Shown piece after piece: positions 45,428-55,227 of a DNA stretch of 64,000 nt. The DNA is taken from contig CAXXES010000007.1 of the NCBI GenBank assembly GCA_963677175.2, positions 620,001 through 684,000 on the forward strand, written 5' to 3'. A program made the position numbers and the translations under genes. This DNA comes from Sunxiuqinia sp963677175 (lineage in GTDB: Bacteria; Bacteroidota; Bacteroidia; Bacteroidales; Prolixibacteraceae). How positions within the stretch are numbered: the first letter of the stretch is position 1; every line of letters starts with the position of its first letter. Under the pieces are notes generated by a model. The model had not been told where the DNA came from, did not search any database, and saw nothing but the letters and a program-made list of their open reading frames with translations.

Positions 45428-46984
45428 TTATTGATAATCAGGATTCTGGACAAGAGTTCCGTGATTCTTGTCAATTTCATCCTGCGGAATAGGCCAGTGA
45501 TAAAACTTATCTTCCCAATGATAGGGTAAGTTTCCATCTGTGACGCCATTCAACACCTCTCCCGCGACGTGCCATCTTTTCAGGTCGATGTAGCGCAGTC
45601 CCTCAAAAGCAAGTTCAATTCTTCTTTCCTGCCTGATTCTTTCGCGCATTTCTTCTTTTGAAAGCCCTTCGGGAAGATCTGGAAGATCCACGCGGTCTCG
45701 AATCGCATTCATCGCATTATAGACCGTTTCGTCGGGACCTGAAATTTCATTCTGCGCTTCGGCATACATTAACAATACTTCGGCAAGCCGGATAACTACG
45801 GTATTTTGCTGACTTAAGGTTGAATAACCATAAGGCAAGTTTCCCGAATCCAGAAACTTCTTCAATCCATAGCCGGTAGGCCGGCTGTTTGAAGGATTAT
45901 GTACGTTCCCATTTCCCCAGTCAACAAAATCGACAAAAACGGTTTTACTTAATCTGGCATCTCTGTTCTCAAAAGGATTCTCAGGATCAGTCAAGGGTGA
46001 CTCGCCCCAAGGCAAACCATCACTGCATTCGAAAGCATCAACAAAGCTTTGCAGCGGGTTAACCACAAGCCAGTCGCCATAAATTAAATCGGTTCCATAA
46101 GTCGGCACATTATCAGGCGCCAGGTAATTCACTGAAAATATAATCTCCGTATTGCCACTTTGCCCGGCATCCTGAAATAAATTCTCAAACTCGGGGCTTA
46201 ACGAATAGTGTGGCATAATATCGAGGCAGAGATCCCGAACATCAGCTAACATTGTGTTGTCGGGTGTTCCGTTATCGCCATAGGCAGCATAAATCAACGC
46301 CCTTGCCTTTAAAGCTTGTGCTGTTGACTTTGTAACATGGCCCGCATTCTCATAATATGGAACGGTATTCAAATTGGCAATTGCAAAATCAAGGTCAGCA
46401 ATTACTTGCGTCAAAATCTGCGCGCCGTCTACTTTAGCTTGCTCCTGATTTTCCATGGTTAATGGTTTCAAAACAAGTGGAACATCACCATAAAAACAAT
46501 ACAATTGGAAGTAGTAGAAAGCTCTCAAAAAACGGACTTCGGCTTCTACTTTTTTCTTATCTGCATCCGGAAAATCAGTGCCTTCATAGGCGCTCAATTC
46601 GTTGAGAAAAATATTGCCGCGGGCAATAGCCTGATAGCAAAACCGATAAACGCCGGTCACATAACCCCCTGTGGTTGAACTGATGTCGCCCGAAACAATC
46701 TGTTTTGAGCCACCATAACTGTGCTGTCCAAAGCTGTTATCCGTAATATTGTCCCAGTTCGGCATCACATATCCCCACATTCCTTCCGGCGGTGTATCCC
46801 ACGGTCCATCGGTTGAACCATGCATATAACCATAGTTAGCCGTTAACGCCATATCGAAATCAGACTTAGTTTGCCAAAAAGTACTCGAAGATATCTGATC
46901 CAAAGGCTGCTTATCCAAGTAATTTTCGCATCCACTCAGTGCAATGACGGACAAAATGATTATTAATAATTTATATCTTTTCAT
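45428..46984 (-). CDS. SusD/RagB family outer-membrane glycan-binding lipoprotein
   Basis: 518 aa. The lipobox gives Cys near residue 19 (IALSGCENY), then the SusD start YLDKQPLDQISSSTFW. The family end VRLAEVLLMYAEAQNE and RRIELAFEGLRYIDLKRW are clear. SusD caps the SusC barrel and presents oligosaccharides. It is 11 bases downstream of its susC, and a terminator follows. Confidence 0.93.
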   Translation of the reverse strand: MKRYKLLIIILSVIALSGCENYLDKQPLDQISSSTFWQTKSDFDMALTANYGYMHGSTDGPWDTPPEGMWGYVMPNWDNITDNSFGQHSYGGSKQIVSGDISSTTGGYVTGVYRFCYQAIARGNIFLNELSAYEGTDFPDADKKKVEAEVRFLRAFYYFQLYCFYGDVPLVLKPLTMENQEQAKVDGAQILTQVIADLDFAIANLNTVPYYENAGHVTKSTAQALKARALIYAAYGDNGTPDNTMLADVRDLCLDIMPHYSLSPEFENLFQDAGQSGNTEIIFSVNYLAPDNVPTYGTDLIYGDWLVVNPLQSFVDAFECSDGLPWGESPLTDPENPFENRDARLSKTVFVDFVDWGNGNVHNPSNSRPTGYGLKKFLDSGNLPYGYSTLSQQNTVVIRLAEVLLMYAEAQNEISGPDETVYNAMNAIRDRVDLPDLPEGLSKEEMRERIRQERRIELAFEGLRYIDLKRWHVAGEVLNGVTDGNLPYHWEDKFYHWPIPQDEIDKNHGTLVQNPDYQ

Positions 46985-46995
46985 GTCTGTAATTT

Positions 46996-49900
46996 TTAAA
47001 ATTTAACATTCACCCCAAACGAATAGATTTTATTCTGTGGGTAATTCACGAAAGCGCCACTGCCTCCCCGCTCCGGGTCCAATCCCGGATAATCGGTAAT
47101 CGTGAACAGGTTATCGCCTGAGAAATACACCCTTAACTGGTTGACTCCAATCCGGTCAAACAATTTTCCGGGCAAGGTATAGCCAACTGTCAAATTTTTC
47201 AATCGCAAATAAGAACCATCTTGCAAATACCAGGAAGAATTTCTCCTGATCCGTTCGGGAGCTCCCCATCCCCAATAAATCCGGGGCATGGAAGTCGATG
47301 GGTTTGTTGTGGTCCAACGATTGCGCCAGTCGGTGGTTGGGGGCGACCCCTGAACAAAAGGAATGGTCCCCCAGTCGTTAACAAAATACTTCACATCCGC
47401 AACGCCTTGCAATTGGGCCGACAAGTCGAATCCCTTCCAGTTTGCAGAAAAATTAAAGGAATAGTTAAACGCAGGATACCTGCCCGAGAGCGGAGTTCGG
47501 TCGTCATTATCAATGACCTCATCTCCATTTTGATCCTTAAACTTCAAATCGCCTGGAACAGTCGCATCATTAAACTGCTTGGGTGAATTAGCAATTTCCT
47601 GCTCGGATTGGAAGATTCCAATCCATTCCAACATGTAATAGGAATCCCACTCATAGCCTTCCTCGCGTAAGGAGTACCCGCTAATTTCCCGTTCACCAAA
47701 ATCAACCAGTTCATTTTTATAATGATCAATATTAAAGCCAACCTGATAATTCAAGCCGGCGAGTGAACCTGAGTTAATCTGATTCGAGTACAATAAGCTC
47801 AATTCAACCCCGGTATTCTCCATGGTTCCATTGTTGACGGTTGGTGGATTTAAACCTACAGCATCCGTCACTTGCGAAGGTCTTAGAATATCGGTCGTGC
47901 TCTTTTTGTACCAGTCAAAAGTAACATTGAGACCGTCAAACGCCGTCAGATCAAAGCCAAAATCAGTTATACTGGTTGTTTCCCACATGATATTCTCATT
48001 GGAAAGGCGGGTTTGAGCGACACCCGAGGAAAGATTTGCGTCATCAAATGAATAATTACCCGTTAGATCCAGTATCGACTGGTAAGGATACAAACCAATG
48101 TTTTGATTTCCCAACTCCCCATAAGATCCCCTGATCTTAAAGCTGTTTAACCAACCAGCATTCAGGTTTTGAAAGAACTGTTCTTCAGAAATCCGCCATC
48201 CGGCTGAAAAAGACGGGAAAGCCCCCCACCTTGAATTGGGAGATAGCCTGGAAGTCCCGTCGTAACGTAGATTTGCCTCCAACAAATATCGGTCTTTGTA
48301 ATTGTAACCTAATCGACCGAAAAATGACATCAATGCCCACTCCTTTTTTGTTCCATTGGCTTGCTGAACAGCGGGACTTCCGGCGTCCAGTTCTCTTAGC
48401 ATATCACTCGGATAATCTTTTCGATATCCTCTCAAATATTGATAAACATTATCCTCAACACTATACCCGGCTTGCGCAGTAACCGTGTGGCCATCTCCAA
48501 ATTCCTGGTCAAAATTCAGGTAAGTGTACAGGTTTTTATACTCTGTTTGGTCATCCTGAATAATCAAACCGGCTCCTCCAACATCCAAATAAGTCATAAA
48601 TTCATTGGTGCGAAAATTATACAAAGGAACCTGAGGCCTAAAATCGTTGAATTTACTGAAGCTCAAGTTTATCGCAGCCTTCGTGTACCAAGTCAACCCT
48701 TTCAATAACTGAACATCCAGCCATCCTTGAGACGAGATTACGAAATCATCAGTATTCTGGTTGACCTTATGATCGATAATGGCCATCGGGCTTTTGTTGT
48801 TGTACTCAAAGTCATACGCCTTGAAGGTGTATCGACCACTTCCATCAGCCAACTGGGGCGAATAGGTAGGAGCTTGCGACATAGCAGCAAGAAAGGTCTC
48901 AGTAGCGCCTTGCCGAGGAGCTGATTTCATTCCTTTCTTTACTGAGAAATTTCCGCCAAACTTGATGTTCTCATTAACCCGGGAACTCAGGTTAACGCGG
49001 ATATTATACTTCTCATAGTCGAAGCCTTTCATGACCCCTTCCTGGTTCACATATCCCAGCGAGACATTAAAAGTTGTTCCATTGCTTCCGCCACTAAAAC
49101 TTAAATTATGGGTTTGAGTTGGAGCGGGACTAAACAAAAGGTCAAGCCAATCGGTATTGGGATACAGGTTTCGATCGGTTGCATTGCGATAGGAACTAAT
49201 TATTTCATCGGTATATAAACCCGAAGTCAGCCCCGAGTTTAATCGGGCCTCGTTAAACAATTCCATGTATTCGTCCGAGTTGGTAATCAGGTCAAAAAGT
49301 TTGGTGGGTGTGTGAACAGCATAATTCCCATTGTAATTCATGGTAATTTTCCCTTCCTGTCCCTTTTTGGTTGTAACCAGAATCACCCCGTTTGCTGCGC
49401 GGGCACCATAAATGGAGGCTGAAGCAGCATCTTTCAAAACAGAAATGCTTTCAATATTATTGGGATTTAAGTCAGCGAGGCTCCCCTGAACTCCATCAAC
49501 CAACACCAATGGATCAGAACCGGCATCACTAAAGGTACCTGTACCCCGGATGCGGATTGAAACGTCTTCATTGCCAGGTTCACCTGAATTCTGGACAATT
49601 TGGACTCCTGCCATCTGCCCTTGAAGCATCGTTTCAACGTTGGTTACCGGACGTCGCACAAGGTCGTCACCACTAACAGAAGCGACTGACCCGGTCAGAT
49701 TGATTTTCTTCTGCATGCCATAGCCAATAGCCACCACTTCCTCCAAGCCAATGGTTTCCTCAAGCAAAACAATATTAAACCGGGACTGGTTGCCAACAAC
49801 TACTTCCTGAGCTTTCATTCCAACGAAAGAAATCAGCAAAGTAGCATCGGACGGAACATTGGGTAGTGAAAAGTTGCCCTCAAAGTCAGTTATGGTTCCA

Positions 49901-50364
49901 ATTGTTGTACCATTCACAGTCACGGTGGCTCCGGGTATTGGTTCACCCGAACTGCTGGTCACCGTTCCGGCAACGGTTCTAATTTGCTGCACTGAGCTCA
50001 ATCGGCTATTGGCCCGAAGAATAATTTGCCGGCCAATAACCTCATAGTTAATCGGCTTATTCTCAAGAACCCGATCCAGCACTTCCTTGATCGAAGCATT
50101 GGACACCTTAATAGAAGTCAGGCTATTCACGTCAACTTCTTCATTATAGAAGAAACGAAATTCACTCTGATCTTCAATTTTTCGAAGGAGGTCTACAATT
50201 TTTTCATTCTTATACTCTAAACTTAGCTTGGTGTTCTGAGAGTATAGATCGGCCGCAAAACTGCTGAAAACCGTCAGAATAATCATTGCCAATGTTAGTT
50301 TCATTCGCCTTAGATTTTGACACAGAAATGGCATCATGCCATCACAACATCGTTTTTTTTTCAT
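46996..50364 (-). CDS. SusC/RagA TonB-dependent transporter with STN domain
   Basis: 1122 aa. After a signal region an STN domain (about 55-110; LLRKIEDQSEFRFFYNEEVD) couples to a FecR-type anti-sigma factor. A carboxypeptidase-regulatory-like domain follows (VAGTVTSSSGEPIPGATVTV), then the plug (MLQGQMAGVQIVQNSGEPG, ASIYGARAANGVILVTTKKG) and a 22-strand barrel ending GVNVKF. The STN domain and the adjacent FecR and ECF sigma genes indicate trans-envelope induction by the glycan. It heads the susCD-enzyme operon. Confidence 0.95.
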   Translation of the reverse strand: MKKKRCCDGMMPFLCQNLRRMKLTLAMIILTVFSSFAADLYSQNTKLSLEYKNEKIVDLLRKIEDQSEFRFFYNEEVDVNSLTSIKVSNASIKEVLDRVLENKPINYEVIGRQIILRANSRLSSVQQIRTVAGTVTSSSGEPIPGATVTVNGTTIGTITDFEGNFSLPNVPSDATLLISFVGMKAQEVVVGNQSRFNIVLLEETIGLEEVVAIGYGMQKKINLTGSVASVSGDDLVRRPVTNVETMLQGQMAGVQIVQNSGEPGNEDVSIRIRGTGTFSDAGSDPLVLVDGVQGSLADLNPNNIESISVLKDAASASIYGARAANGVILVTTKKGQEGKITMNYNGNYAVHTPTKLFDLITNSDEYMELFNEARLNSGLTSGLYTDEIISSYRNATDRNLYPNTDWLDLLFSPAPTQTHNLSFSGGSNGTTFNVSLGYVNQEGVMKGFDYEKYNIRVNLSSRVNENIKFGGNFSVKKGMKSAPRQGATETFLAAMSQAPTYSPQLADGSGRYTFKAYDFEYNNKSPMAIIDHKVNQNTDDFVISSQGWLDVQLLKGLTWYTKAAINLSFSKFNDFRPQVPLYNFRTNEFMTYLDVGGAGLIIQDDQTEYKNLYTYLNFDQEFGDGHTVTAQAGYSVEDNVYQYLRGYRKDYPSDMLRELDAGSPAVQQANGTKKEWALMSFFGRLGYNYKDRYLLEANLRYDGTSRLSPNSRWGAFPSFSAGWRISEEQFFQNLNAGWLNSFKIRGSYGELGNQNIGLYPYQSILDLTGNYSFDDANLSSGVAQTRLSNENIMWETTSITDFGFDLTAFDGLNVTFDWYKKSTTDILRPSQVTDAVGLNPPTVNNGTMENTGVELSLLYSNQINSGSLAGLNYQVGFNIDHYKNELVDFGEREISGYSLREEGYEWDSYYMLEWIGIFQSEQEIANSPKQFNDATVPGDLKFKDQNGDEVIDNDDRTPLSGRYPAFNYSFNFSANWKGFDLSAQLQGVADVKYFVNDWGTIPFVQGSPPTTDWRNRWTTTNPSTSMPRIYWGWGAPERIRRNSSWYLQDGSYLRLKNLTVGYTLPGKLFDRIGVNQLRVYFSGDNLFTITDYPGLDPERGGSGAFVNYPQNKIYSFGVNVKF

Positions 50365-50365
50365 A

Positions 50366-50447
50366 ATTTTACAATTTGAAATGAGTAATTTGATTTACGT
50401 CAAGTTATTCCAAAGGCAGGATCTCGCACATCCTGTCTTTGTCTTTT
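50366..50447 (+). ncRNA. Candidate antisense RNA between fecR and susC (PUL 1)
   Basis: Plus-strand sequence just outside the susC start has a near -7 element (TAATTTTA at 50364) and ends 75-80 bases later in a hairpin at 50412-50440 (AAAGGCAGGAT / ATCCTGTCTTT, one G-U pair) with the T-rich tail GTCTTTTTATT. The stem fits the plus strand better than the minus strand. PUL-linked cis-antisense RNAs (the DonS type) are known at this position in Bacteroides. No expression evidence is available here. Confidence 0.35.
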
Positions 50448-50449
50448 TA

Positions 50450-51427
50450 TTAAGACTCCGCTTCTATTGTTAACGTTCTTTTCGTTTTGTCATAGGCATA
50501 CTTTATTGGTTTTGTTTTATGAATGTATTCCATTACTTCGTCGAGTGATTCTTCAAAAACTTGTCCGGTAAACCGGATTGAGGCGATCTCCTGATCCAAA
50601 GCGATCGTTAGATCAAAATGCCTTTCAAGTCTTTTGACCAGATCGCCCAAAGGTTCATTTTCAAAGGCAATTACTCCATTTCTCCACAATGAGGCTATTT
50701 CTGGATCAATTTGTTTGACAATCAATCCTTCCTCTTTCGATAAAATCAATTGCTGCCCGGGGAATAGTACTTTTTTATCTGTCCGGTTTGAAAATTGAAT
50801 TTCACCTTCCGCCAATGTGGTTTTAAACTGTAAGTTATCATAAGCACGAACGTTAAACGAAGTGCCCAGCACCTGAATGACGCCGTATCCGGAGTTCACA
50901 GTAAATGGAGCAGTCCCTTTCTTTACCTCGAAAAAGGCTTCACCAGATAAACTTACTTCCCGATGATTTTCATCAAAATTGGTTGGAACCCGAAACTTAG
51001 TTCCCGCATTAAGCCAGACTTTGGATCCGTCGGCTAATGTCAGTTCGGTTTTCTCACCGTTCGGAACATGAATCTCATTGAATTGATTAGTCAATGGGGC
51101 AAATAGTCCACCATTGGAAAAAAGGAATTGCTGACTTAACACTCCCAATGAGAAGATGAGCACAATGGCTGCAGCATATTTCAGTAATCGCGAAAGGTAT
51201 ATTTTGCGTGATTTTTGGAGTTGCTTTTTAAAACGGGCGAATGACTTTTCAATGGCCAGGCCATCTGCCTGCTGGTCATAGGAAGCCAAGGACCAGGCAT
51301 TTTTTATTCGCTGATATTCGCTCTGAAGATATTTGTCATTCTTTATTTTTTGGAGAATCTCCTTTTTCTCACCATCATTCAGGTTCCCGGAAATCAATGC
51401 GATTATTTGTTTTTCTAATTCCATCAT
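50450..51427 (-). CDS. FecR family anti-sigma factor
   Basis: 325 aa. A cytoplasmic N-terminal sigma-binding part, one membrane helix (about residues 85-105; AAAIVLIFSLGVLSQQFLF), a FecR beta domain (EIHVPNGEKTELTLADGSKV, GEAFFEVKKGTAPFTVNSG) and a C-terminal DUF4974 domain (FEESLDEVMEYIHKTKPIKY). It senses the STN domain of the neighbouring SusC and controls the ECF sigma factor encoded upstream. Confidence 0.93.
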   Translation of the reverse strand: MMELEKQIIALISGNLNDGEKKEILQKIKNDKYLQSEYQRIKNAWSLASYDQQADGLAIEKSFARFKKQLQKSRKIYLSRLLKYAAAIVLIFSLGVLSQQFLFSNGGLFAPLTNQFNEIHVPNGEKTELTLADGSKVWLNAGTKFRVPTNFDENHREVSLSGEAFFEVKKGTAPFTVNSGYGVIQVLGTSFNVRAYDNLQFKTTLAEGEIQFSNRTDKKVLFPGQQLILSKEEGLIVKQIDPEIASLWRNGVIAFENEPLGDLVKRLERHFDLTIALDQEIASIRFTGQVFEESLDEVMEYIHKTKPIKYAYDKTKRTLTIEAES

Positions 51428-51514
51428 TGAGTGTTTTCAAGCATATAATCCACCAGCCCGGAAATACCCTTGCTCGGGCAGAGCATTATTTTTGAATTTA
51501 TTTCAAAAAATTAA

Positions 51515-52108
51515 TCAAACATGGTGAATCAGGAATGAAATCAGCGGAAGGTAATCTTTCAACGATACTTTAAAGGCCTTGATTGCTTTGGTCATATGCC
51601 CCTCCACTGTTTTGGGCGAAATGTTTAGCTCTTCGGCTATTTCATGATTCTTCCGATGTTGAAAACGACTCAATTCAAACACCAGTTTGCACTGGGGCGG
51701 CAGGGTGCCCAAAGTCTCCTGAATGATTTGTTCGATTTCAGAAAACAAAATTTCTGACGTATCCAGTTTATCTAGCGCACCCGCCTGAAGTTCGAGTTCA
51801 AATTCGCTCAGCTGTGGCGACTGGAAAAGAGCCTGCCGATACCTCTGGTCGCGCAGTTTTTTCAAGCTGTTATTTTTAGCAACCGTATACAGGTAGGCAT
51901 TTAAATTGGTACCTGCCCGCAAGTTCGACTTCTTCTCCCAAAGCGTAAGAAAAGTATCCTGAAGTATGTTTTCCACAAGATCCTTATTCGGAATGTATTC
52001 GGAGACAAAATAAAACAGACGCGAATAAAAATGATTATAAACAACCTTGAACGAAGCTTCATCTCCATCTTCGAGTAATTCCAAAAGCTGTTTGTTGTTT
52101 CTTATCAT
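51515..52108 (-). CDS. ECF sigma-70 factor of PUL 1
   Basis: 197 aa from the ATG at 52108. Longer readings (52126, 52156) would start at or before the promoter's probable transcription start. Region 2 (NILQDTFLTLWEK, LNAYLYTVAKNNSLKKLRDQ) and region 4 with its helix-turn-helix (NHEIAEELNISPKTVEGHMT) are complete. Its partner is the FecR gene 87 bases downstream. It probably directs transcription of the susC operon at 50364. Confidence 0.9.
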   Translation of the reverse strand: MIRNNKQLLELLEDGDEASFKVVYNHFYSRLFYFVSEYIPNKDLVENILQDTFLTLWEKKSNLRAGTNLNAYLYTVAKNNSLKKLRDQRYRQALFQSPQLSEFELELQAGALDKLDTSEILFSEIEQIIQETLGTLPPQCKLVFELSRFQHRKNHEIAEELNISPKTVEGHMTKAIKAFKVSLKDYLPLISFLIHHV

Positions 52109-52137
52109 TAAAAGCGCACAATTCATTTGAGTGTAAG

Positions 52138-52167
52138 CAAAATTAGAAAATAACAAGGAACAACAAA
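52138..52167 (-). promoter_or_regulatory. Promoter of the ECF sigma gene
   Basis: On the minus strand TTTG (52167-52164), an 18-base spacer and TAATTTTG (52145-52138) match the TTTG-N19-TAnnTTTG pattern closely. This favours the start at 52108 and housekeeping-sigma control of the ECF gene. Confidence 0.55.
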
Positions 52168-52260
52168 CCTTTGTGCTTTAGAACAGCTTGAATACATGAT
52201 CTTAAAATTCTTTTGTTTTAATCTCATAATGACAAAACTGTAATGACTTCTCGCTCTCAC

Positions 52261-53277
52261 TTAAAACCGCACCAGGATTTTCAATATCTTACCATGATTT
52301 TCCGACCATTCCTGCATGGCTCTCGGGACTTCTTCGGGGGAAATAACTCGTGAAACCAGCAGGTTCTCATCCAGATCGCTACCCTTCAAATATTTCATAA
52401 CTGCCTCGAAATCGGATGGGTTGGCATTGCGCGAACCCATGATTTCCAGCTCCTTTTGCACCCACAGTTTGGTTGCAAATGAAATTTCGCTTCCGGCATA
52501 ACCAATGCAGACTACCCGGCCACCAAAGGCCACTTCGTCAATGGCCGCTCTGTAAGTAATCGGGCTGCCGGCCGCCTCAATAACAACGGAAGGTCCATGT
52601 CCACCAGTTATCTTTTCCAGTTCTTCATGCAAATCCTGAGATTTTGAATTGATGACATGGTTGGCACCCAGCTTTTGGGCTATCGCCAGTTTCGAATCGT
52701 CAATATCAACAGCAACGACTTTGGCCCCCCGCAGATGCGAACGGACAATGGCACCGCTGCCAATCATGCCGCATCCAAAAATAACCACCGTATCCGAATC
52801 GGTCACTTTTCCGTTATCAACCGCATGAAAACCGACAGTCAATGGTTCTCCCAAAGCCAGTTGAACAGCCGACAATTCTTCATCAACCAACACTTTTTGC
52901 CAGGGGACAGCCAGGTATTCAGCCATGGCCCCATCGCGTTGAACTCCCAAGGTTTGGTTGTAACGGCAGGCATTAAACTTTTTCTGCTTACACGAGCTAC
53001 ATTGTCCGCAGTTGGTATAGGGCACAACGGTTACTTGCTGTCCCGGTTGAAAAGTGCCTGGCACTTCGGCACCCATGCTTTGGATCACTGCCGAGATTTC
53101 GTGTCCCGGAATCCGCGGGAACTGAACCAATGGATTTTTCCCCAGGTAAGTACTTAAGTCGGATCCACACAATCCAACGTAACTCAATTTCAATAAAATA
53201 TCTCCGGACCCGGTTTGTGGCATGTCTCGTACGACTACCTTCATTTCGCCCGGTTGTGTTATTTCAATTGCTTTCAT
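52261..53277 (-). CDS. Zinc-dependent alcohol/polyol dehydrogenase (MDR family)
   Basis: 338 aa. Catalytic zinc ligands CGSD and PGHE, the structural zinc group CGQCSSCKQKKFNAC, and the nucleotide site VVIFGCGMIGSGAIV are all present. It belongs to the sorbitol/threonine/galactitol dehydrogenase-like group. As the last gene of an operon with fucose mutarotase, aldo/keto reductase and lactonase genes it may oxidise fucose or a later keto-deoxy acid such as 2-keto-3-deoxyfuconate. Which step is not settled by sequence. Confidence 0.85.
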   Translation of the reverse strand: MKAIEITQPGEMKVVVRDMPQTGSGDILLKLSYVGLCGSDLSTYLGKNPLVQFPRIPGHEISAVIQSMGAEVPGTFQPGQQVTVVPYTNCGQCSSCKQKKFNACRYNQTLGVQRDGAMAEYLAVPWQKVLVDEELSAVQLALGEPLTVGFHAVDNGKVTDSDTVVIFGCGMIGSGAIVRSHLRGAKVVAVDIDDSKLAIAQKLGANHVINSKSQDLHEELEKITGGHGPSVVIEAAGSPITYRAAIDEVAFGGRVVCIGYAGSEISFATKLWVQKELEIMGSRNANPSDFEAVMKYLKGSDLDENLLVSRVISPEEVPRAMQEWSENHGKILKILVRF

Positions 53278-53289
53278 GATAGTTTGATG

Positions 53290-53331
53290 TTAGATACTTG
53301 ATATTAGATGCTTGATATTAGATGTTTGATA
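53290..53331. repeat. Three tandem 14-base repeats
   Basis: TTAGATACTTGATA, TTAGATGCTTGATA and TTAGATGTTTGATA follow each other exactly in the short gap between the lactonase and dehydrogenase genes. No function can be assigned. Confidence 0.8.
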
Positions 53332-53340
53332 TCTTGATAA

Positions 53341-54171
53341 TCAATCCAGATGATAAACATGCATCGCGTTTTTGTTGAAAATCTGTTCCTGTTCGTCCGG
53401 GCTCAAGCCCGAAAGAACGTCCTTTACAAGGGTTAACCAATCCGAATAGCTAGTTGCTACCAGGCAAACCGGCCAGTCTGATCCGTACATTAAGCACGAA
53501 GGGCCAAACGCTTCCAGCGCCACATCGAAATAGGGCTGAAGTTGCTCTCTGGTCCAGCCATGATAATCAGCTTCGGTGACTATCCCACTGATTTTGCAAC
53601 TCACATTTTCGCGCCGGGCCAGCTCTTTCAGGTTTCGCGCCCAAGGTTCTGTTTCGTTCTTCTTTATTTTAGGCTTGGCAATATGATCAACAACAAACTG
53701 CTGTTCCGGATGCTGATCGACGAAACGGATGGTATTGGGTAGTTGATGTTCAAGAATCAGGATATCGTACACCAGCCCGTAATTTTTTAATCGCGAAATT
53801 CCCCGGTTAAAATCTTTTCCGAGGATAAACGCCGGATCAGGCTCTCCCTGCACCACATGCCGCACACCCTTCAGCCACTGATTGCCGGAATATTGCTCCA
53901 ATACCTGCTGGATATTCTCCGCAGCCAATGGCAGCCAGCCAACAATGCCTTTGATAAAATCATGCTCTTCGGCCATTTTCAACAGCCAGTCTGTTTCTTC
54001 CAGGCATTGTCGGGCCTGAACCGAAACTACGCCCTGAACATCGGTTTCCAAAAGGGTTTCTTTCAAATCCTTCGGAAGAAATTTTTTTCGGATGGAAGCC
54101 ATTTCGTCGTCAATCCAGTCAAAATCGACCGGGTTATAATTCCAAAAATGATGGTGCGTATCGATAATCAT
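53341..54171 (-). CDS. Amidohydrolase-family lactonase, probably L-fucono-1,5-lactonase
   Basis: 276 aa. The start MIIDTHHHFWNY and the end CLMYGSDWPVC give the metal-binding His pair and Asp of the COG3618 amidohydrolases; FVVDHIAKPKIKK is also typical. Family members hydrolyse L-fucono-, L-rhamnono- and L-galactono-lactones. Lying between an aldo/keto reductase and a dehydrogenase gene and next to a fucosidase PUL, L-fuconolactone is the best guess. It starts 11 bases after the reductase gene. Confidence 0.85.
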   Translation of the reverse strand: MIIDTHHHFWNYNPVDFDWIDDEMASIRKKFLPKDLKETLLETDVQGVVSVQARQCLEETDWLLKMAEEHDFIKGIVGWLPLAAENIQQVLEQYSGNQWLKGVRHVVQGEPDPAFILGKDFNRGISRLKNYGLVYDILILEHQLPNTIRFVDQHPEQQFVVDHIAKPKIKKNETEPWARNLKELARRENVSCKISGIVTEADYHGWTREQLQPYFDVALEAFGPSCLMYGSDWPVCLVATSYSDWLTLVKDVLSGLSPDEQEQIFNKNAMHVYHLD

Positions 54172-54182
54172 TCGATTAAAAT

Positions 54183-55223
54183 TTACAGGTATGGATATTC
54201 GGGGTCAATAATTCCAGCTCGTTTCAGGGTTTGCCAAAAATCAGCCGGATACGATTCCTCAAGAATGACCTTATTGCGGGCCATTCGTTTTGGGTTACTC
54301 GGATTTAGGGCAACCGCCGTAATTTGAGGCGCCGACAGCGCAAATTGCAGACAGGCATCACCAGGCTCAATTCCAAATTTTTGGCACACCGCAAAAAACC
54401 GGTTTCGCCATTCAAATAAAGGTCGATCGTCCTCATTTCGCGGATCAACAAGCCGGTAATCAAAGTAGTCGCCCCCGGTTAAAAACCCGGCATTAAAAAT
54501 GGCCGAATTAATAATCCCTACCCCATCCTCATGCAGCTGCTTCATAAAATCAAGAATCTCCTTCGGATGATGATAGATGGTAAATTTATTAGCAAACATA
54601 ACCCAGTCAAACTTCACTTGCAGGTAAAGCTCTTTAATGACCAGCCAGTCTTTTGAGCCAATGCCAACCGCCTGCACTTCGCCTTTTTCTTTTAGTTCGA
54701 ACAAAGCACGGTACGCGCCCAGCACATCATTTAGGCGCTGCTTCCGGTTTGTTTCATCCGTTGCGGCTGCGAGGTATTCGTCCGGGTCGTGAACCGACAC
54801 CAGCTCGGGCTTATACTTTCCGCCAAGCAGCTCGCGGCCTTGCTGCCAGCATTCCAAAATTCCATGGTAGCTGATTTTTTGTATCGCATCATGTTTCAAA
54901 TTGGCCCAGGCGCCCGGCTCGAAGGTTGGCTCTTTCGCCTTTAAGGGGACACGATACCAGCCCAGTTTATTGCTGATGGAGATTTGGCCAGGTTCAATGC
55001 TTAGCTGTTCCAGTCCTTGTCCGATAACCTCCAAGGCTAAGCCAGCTCCATATTTGCCAGCCGTATCAATCATCACCCGACCATCGGCCACCCTGAACCA
55101 TTCCCGGATCAAGACCATCTTTTCCGCTTCGCTTAATTCGCGGTAAAGATTTCCCAAAAAGCTGGTTCCATAGATTACAGCCGGGCAACTGATCCCGGTC
55201 TTTCCCAATTCTCTTGAATTCAT
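54183..55223 (-). CDS. Aldo/keto reductase, probably L-fucose 1-dehydrogenase
   Basis: 346 aa from the ATG at 55223, giving the normal start RELGKTGISCPAVIYGTSFL; the longer frame from 55289 runs into the mutarotase gene. Catalytic Asp and Tyr lie in VMIDTAGKYGAG, Lys in ISISNKLGWYR and His in LVSVHDPDEY. It matches the fucose/galactose dehydrogenase-like AKR group that oxidises C1 to a lactone, which the downstream lactonase would open. Confidence 0.85.
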   Translation of the reverse strand: MNSRELGKTGISCPAVIYGTSFLGNLYRELSEAEKMVLIREWFRVADGRVMIDTAGKYGAGLALEVIGQGLEQLSIEPGQISISNKLGWYRVPLKAKEPTFEPGAWANLKHDAIQKISYHGILECWQQGRELLGGKYKPELVSVHDPDEYLAAATDETNRKQRLNDVLGAYRALFELKEKGEVQAVGIGSKDWLVIKELYLQVKFDWVMFANKFTIYHHPKEILDFMKQLHEDGVGIINSAIFNAGFLTGGDYFDYRLVDPRNEDDRPLFEWRNRFFAVCQKFGIEPGDACLQFALSAPQITAVALNPSNPKRMARNKVILEESYPADFWQTLKRAGIIDPEYPYL

Positions 55224-55227
55224 ACTG

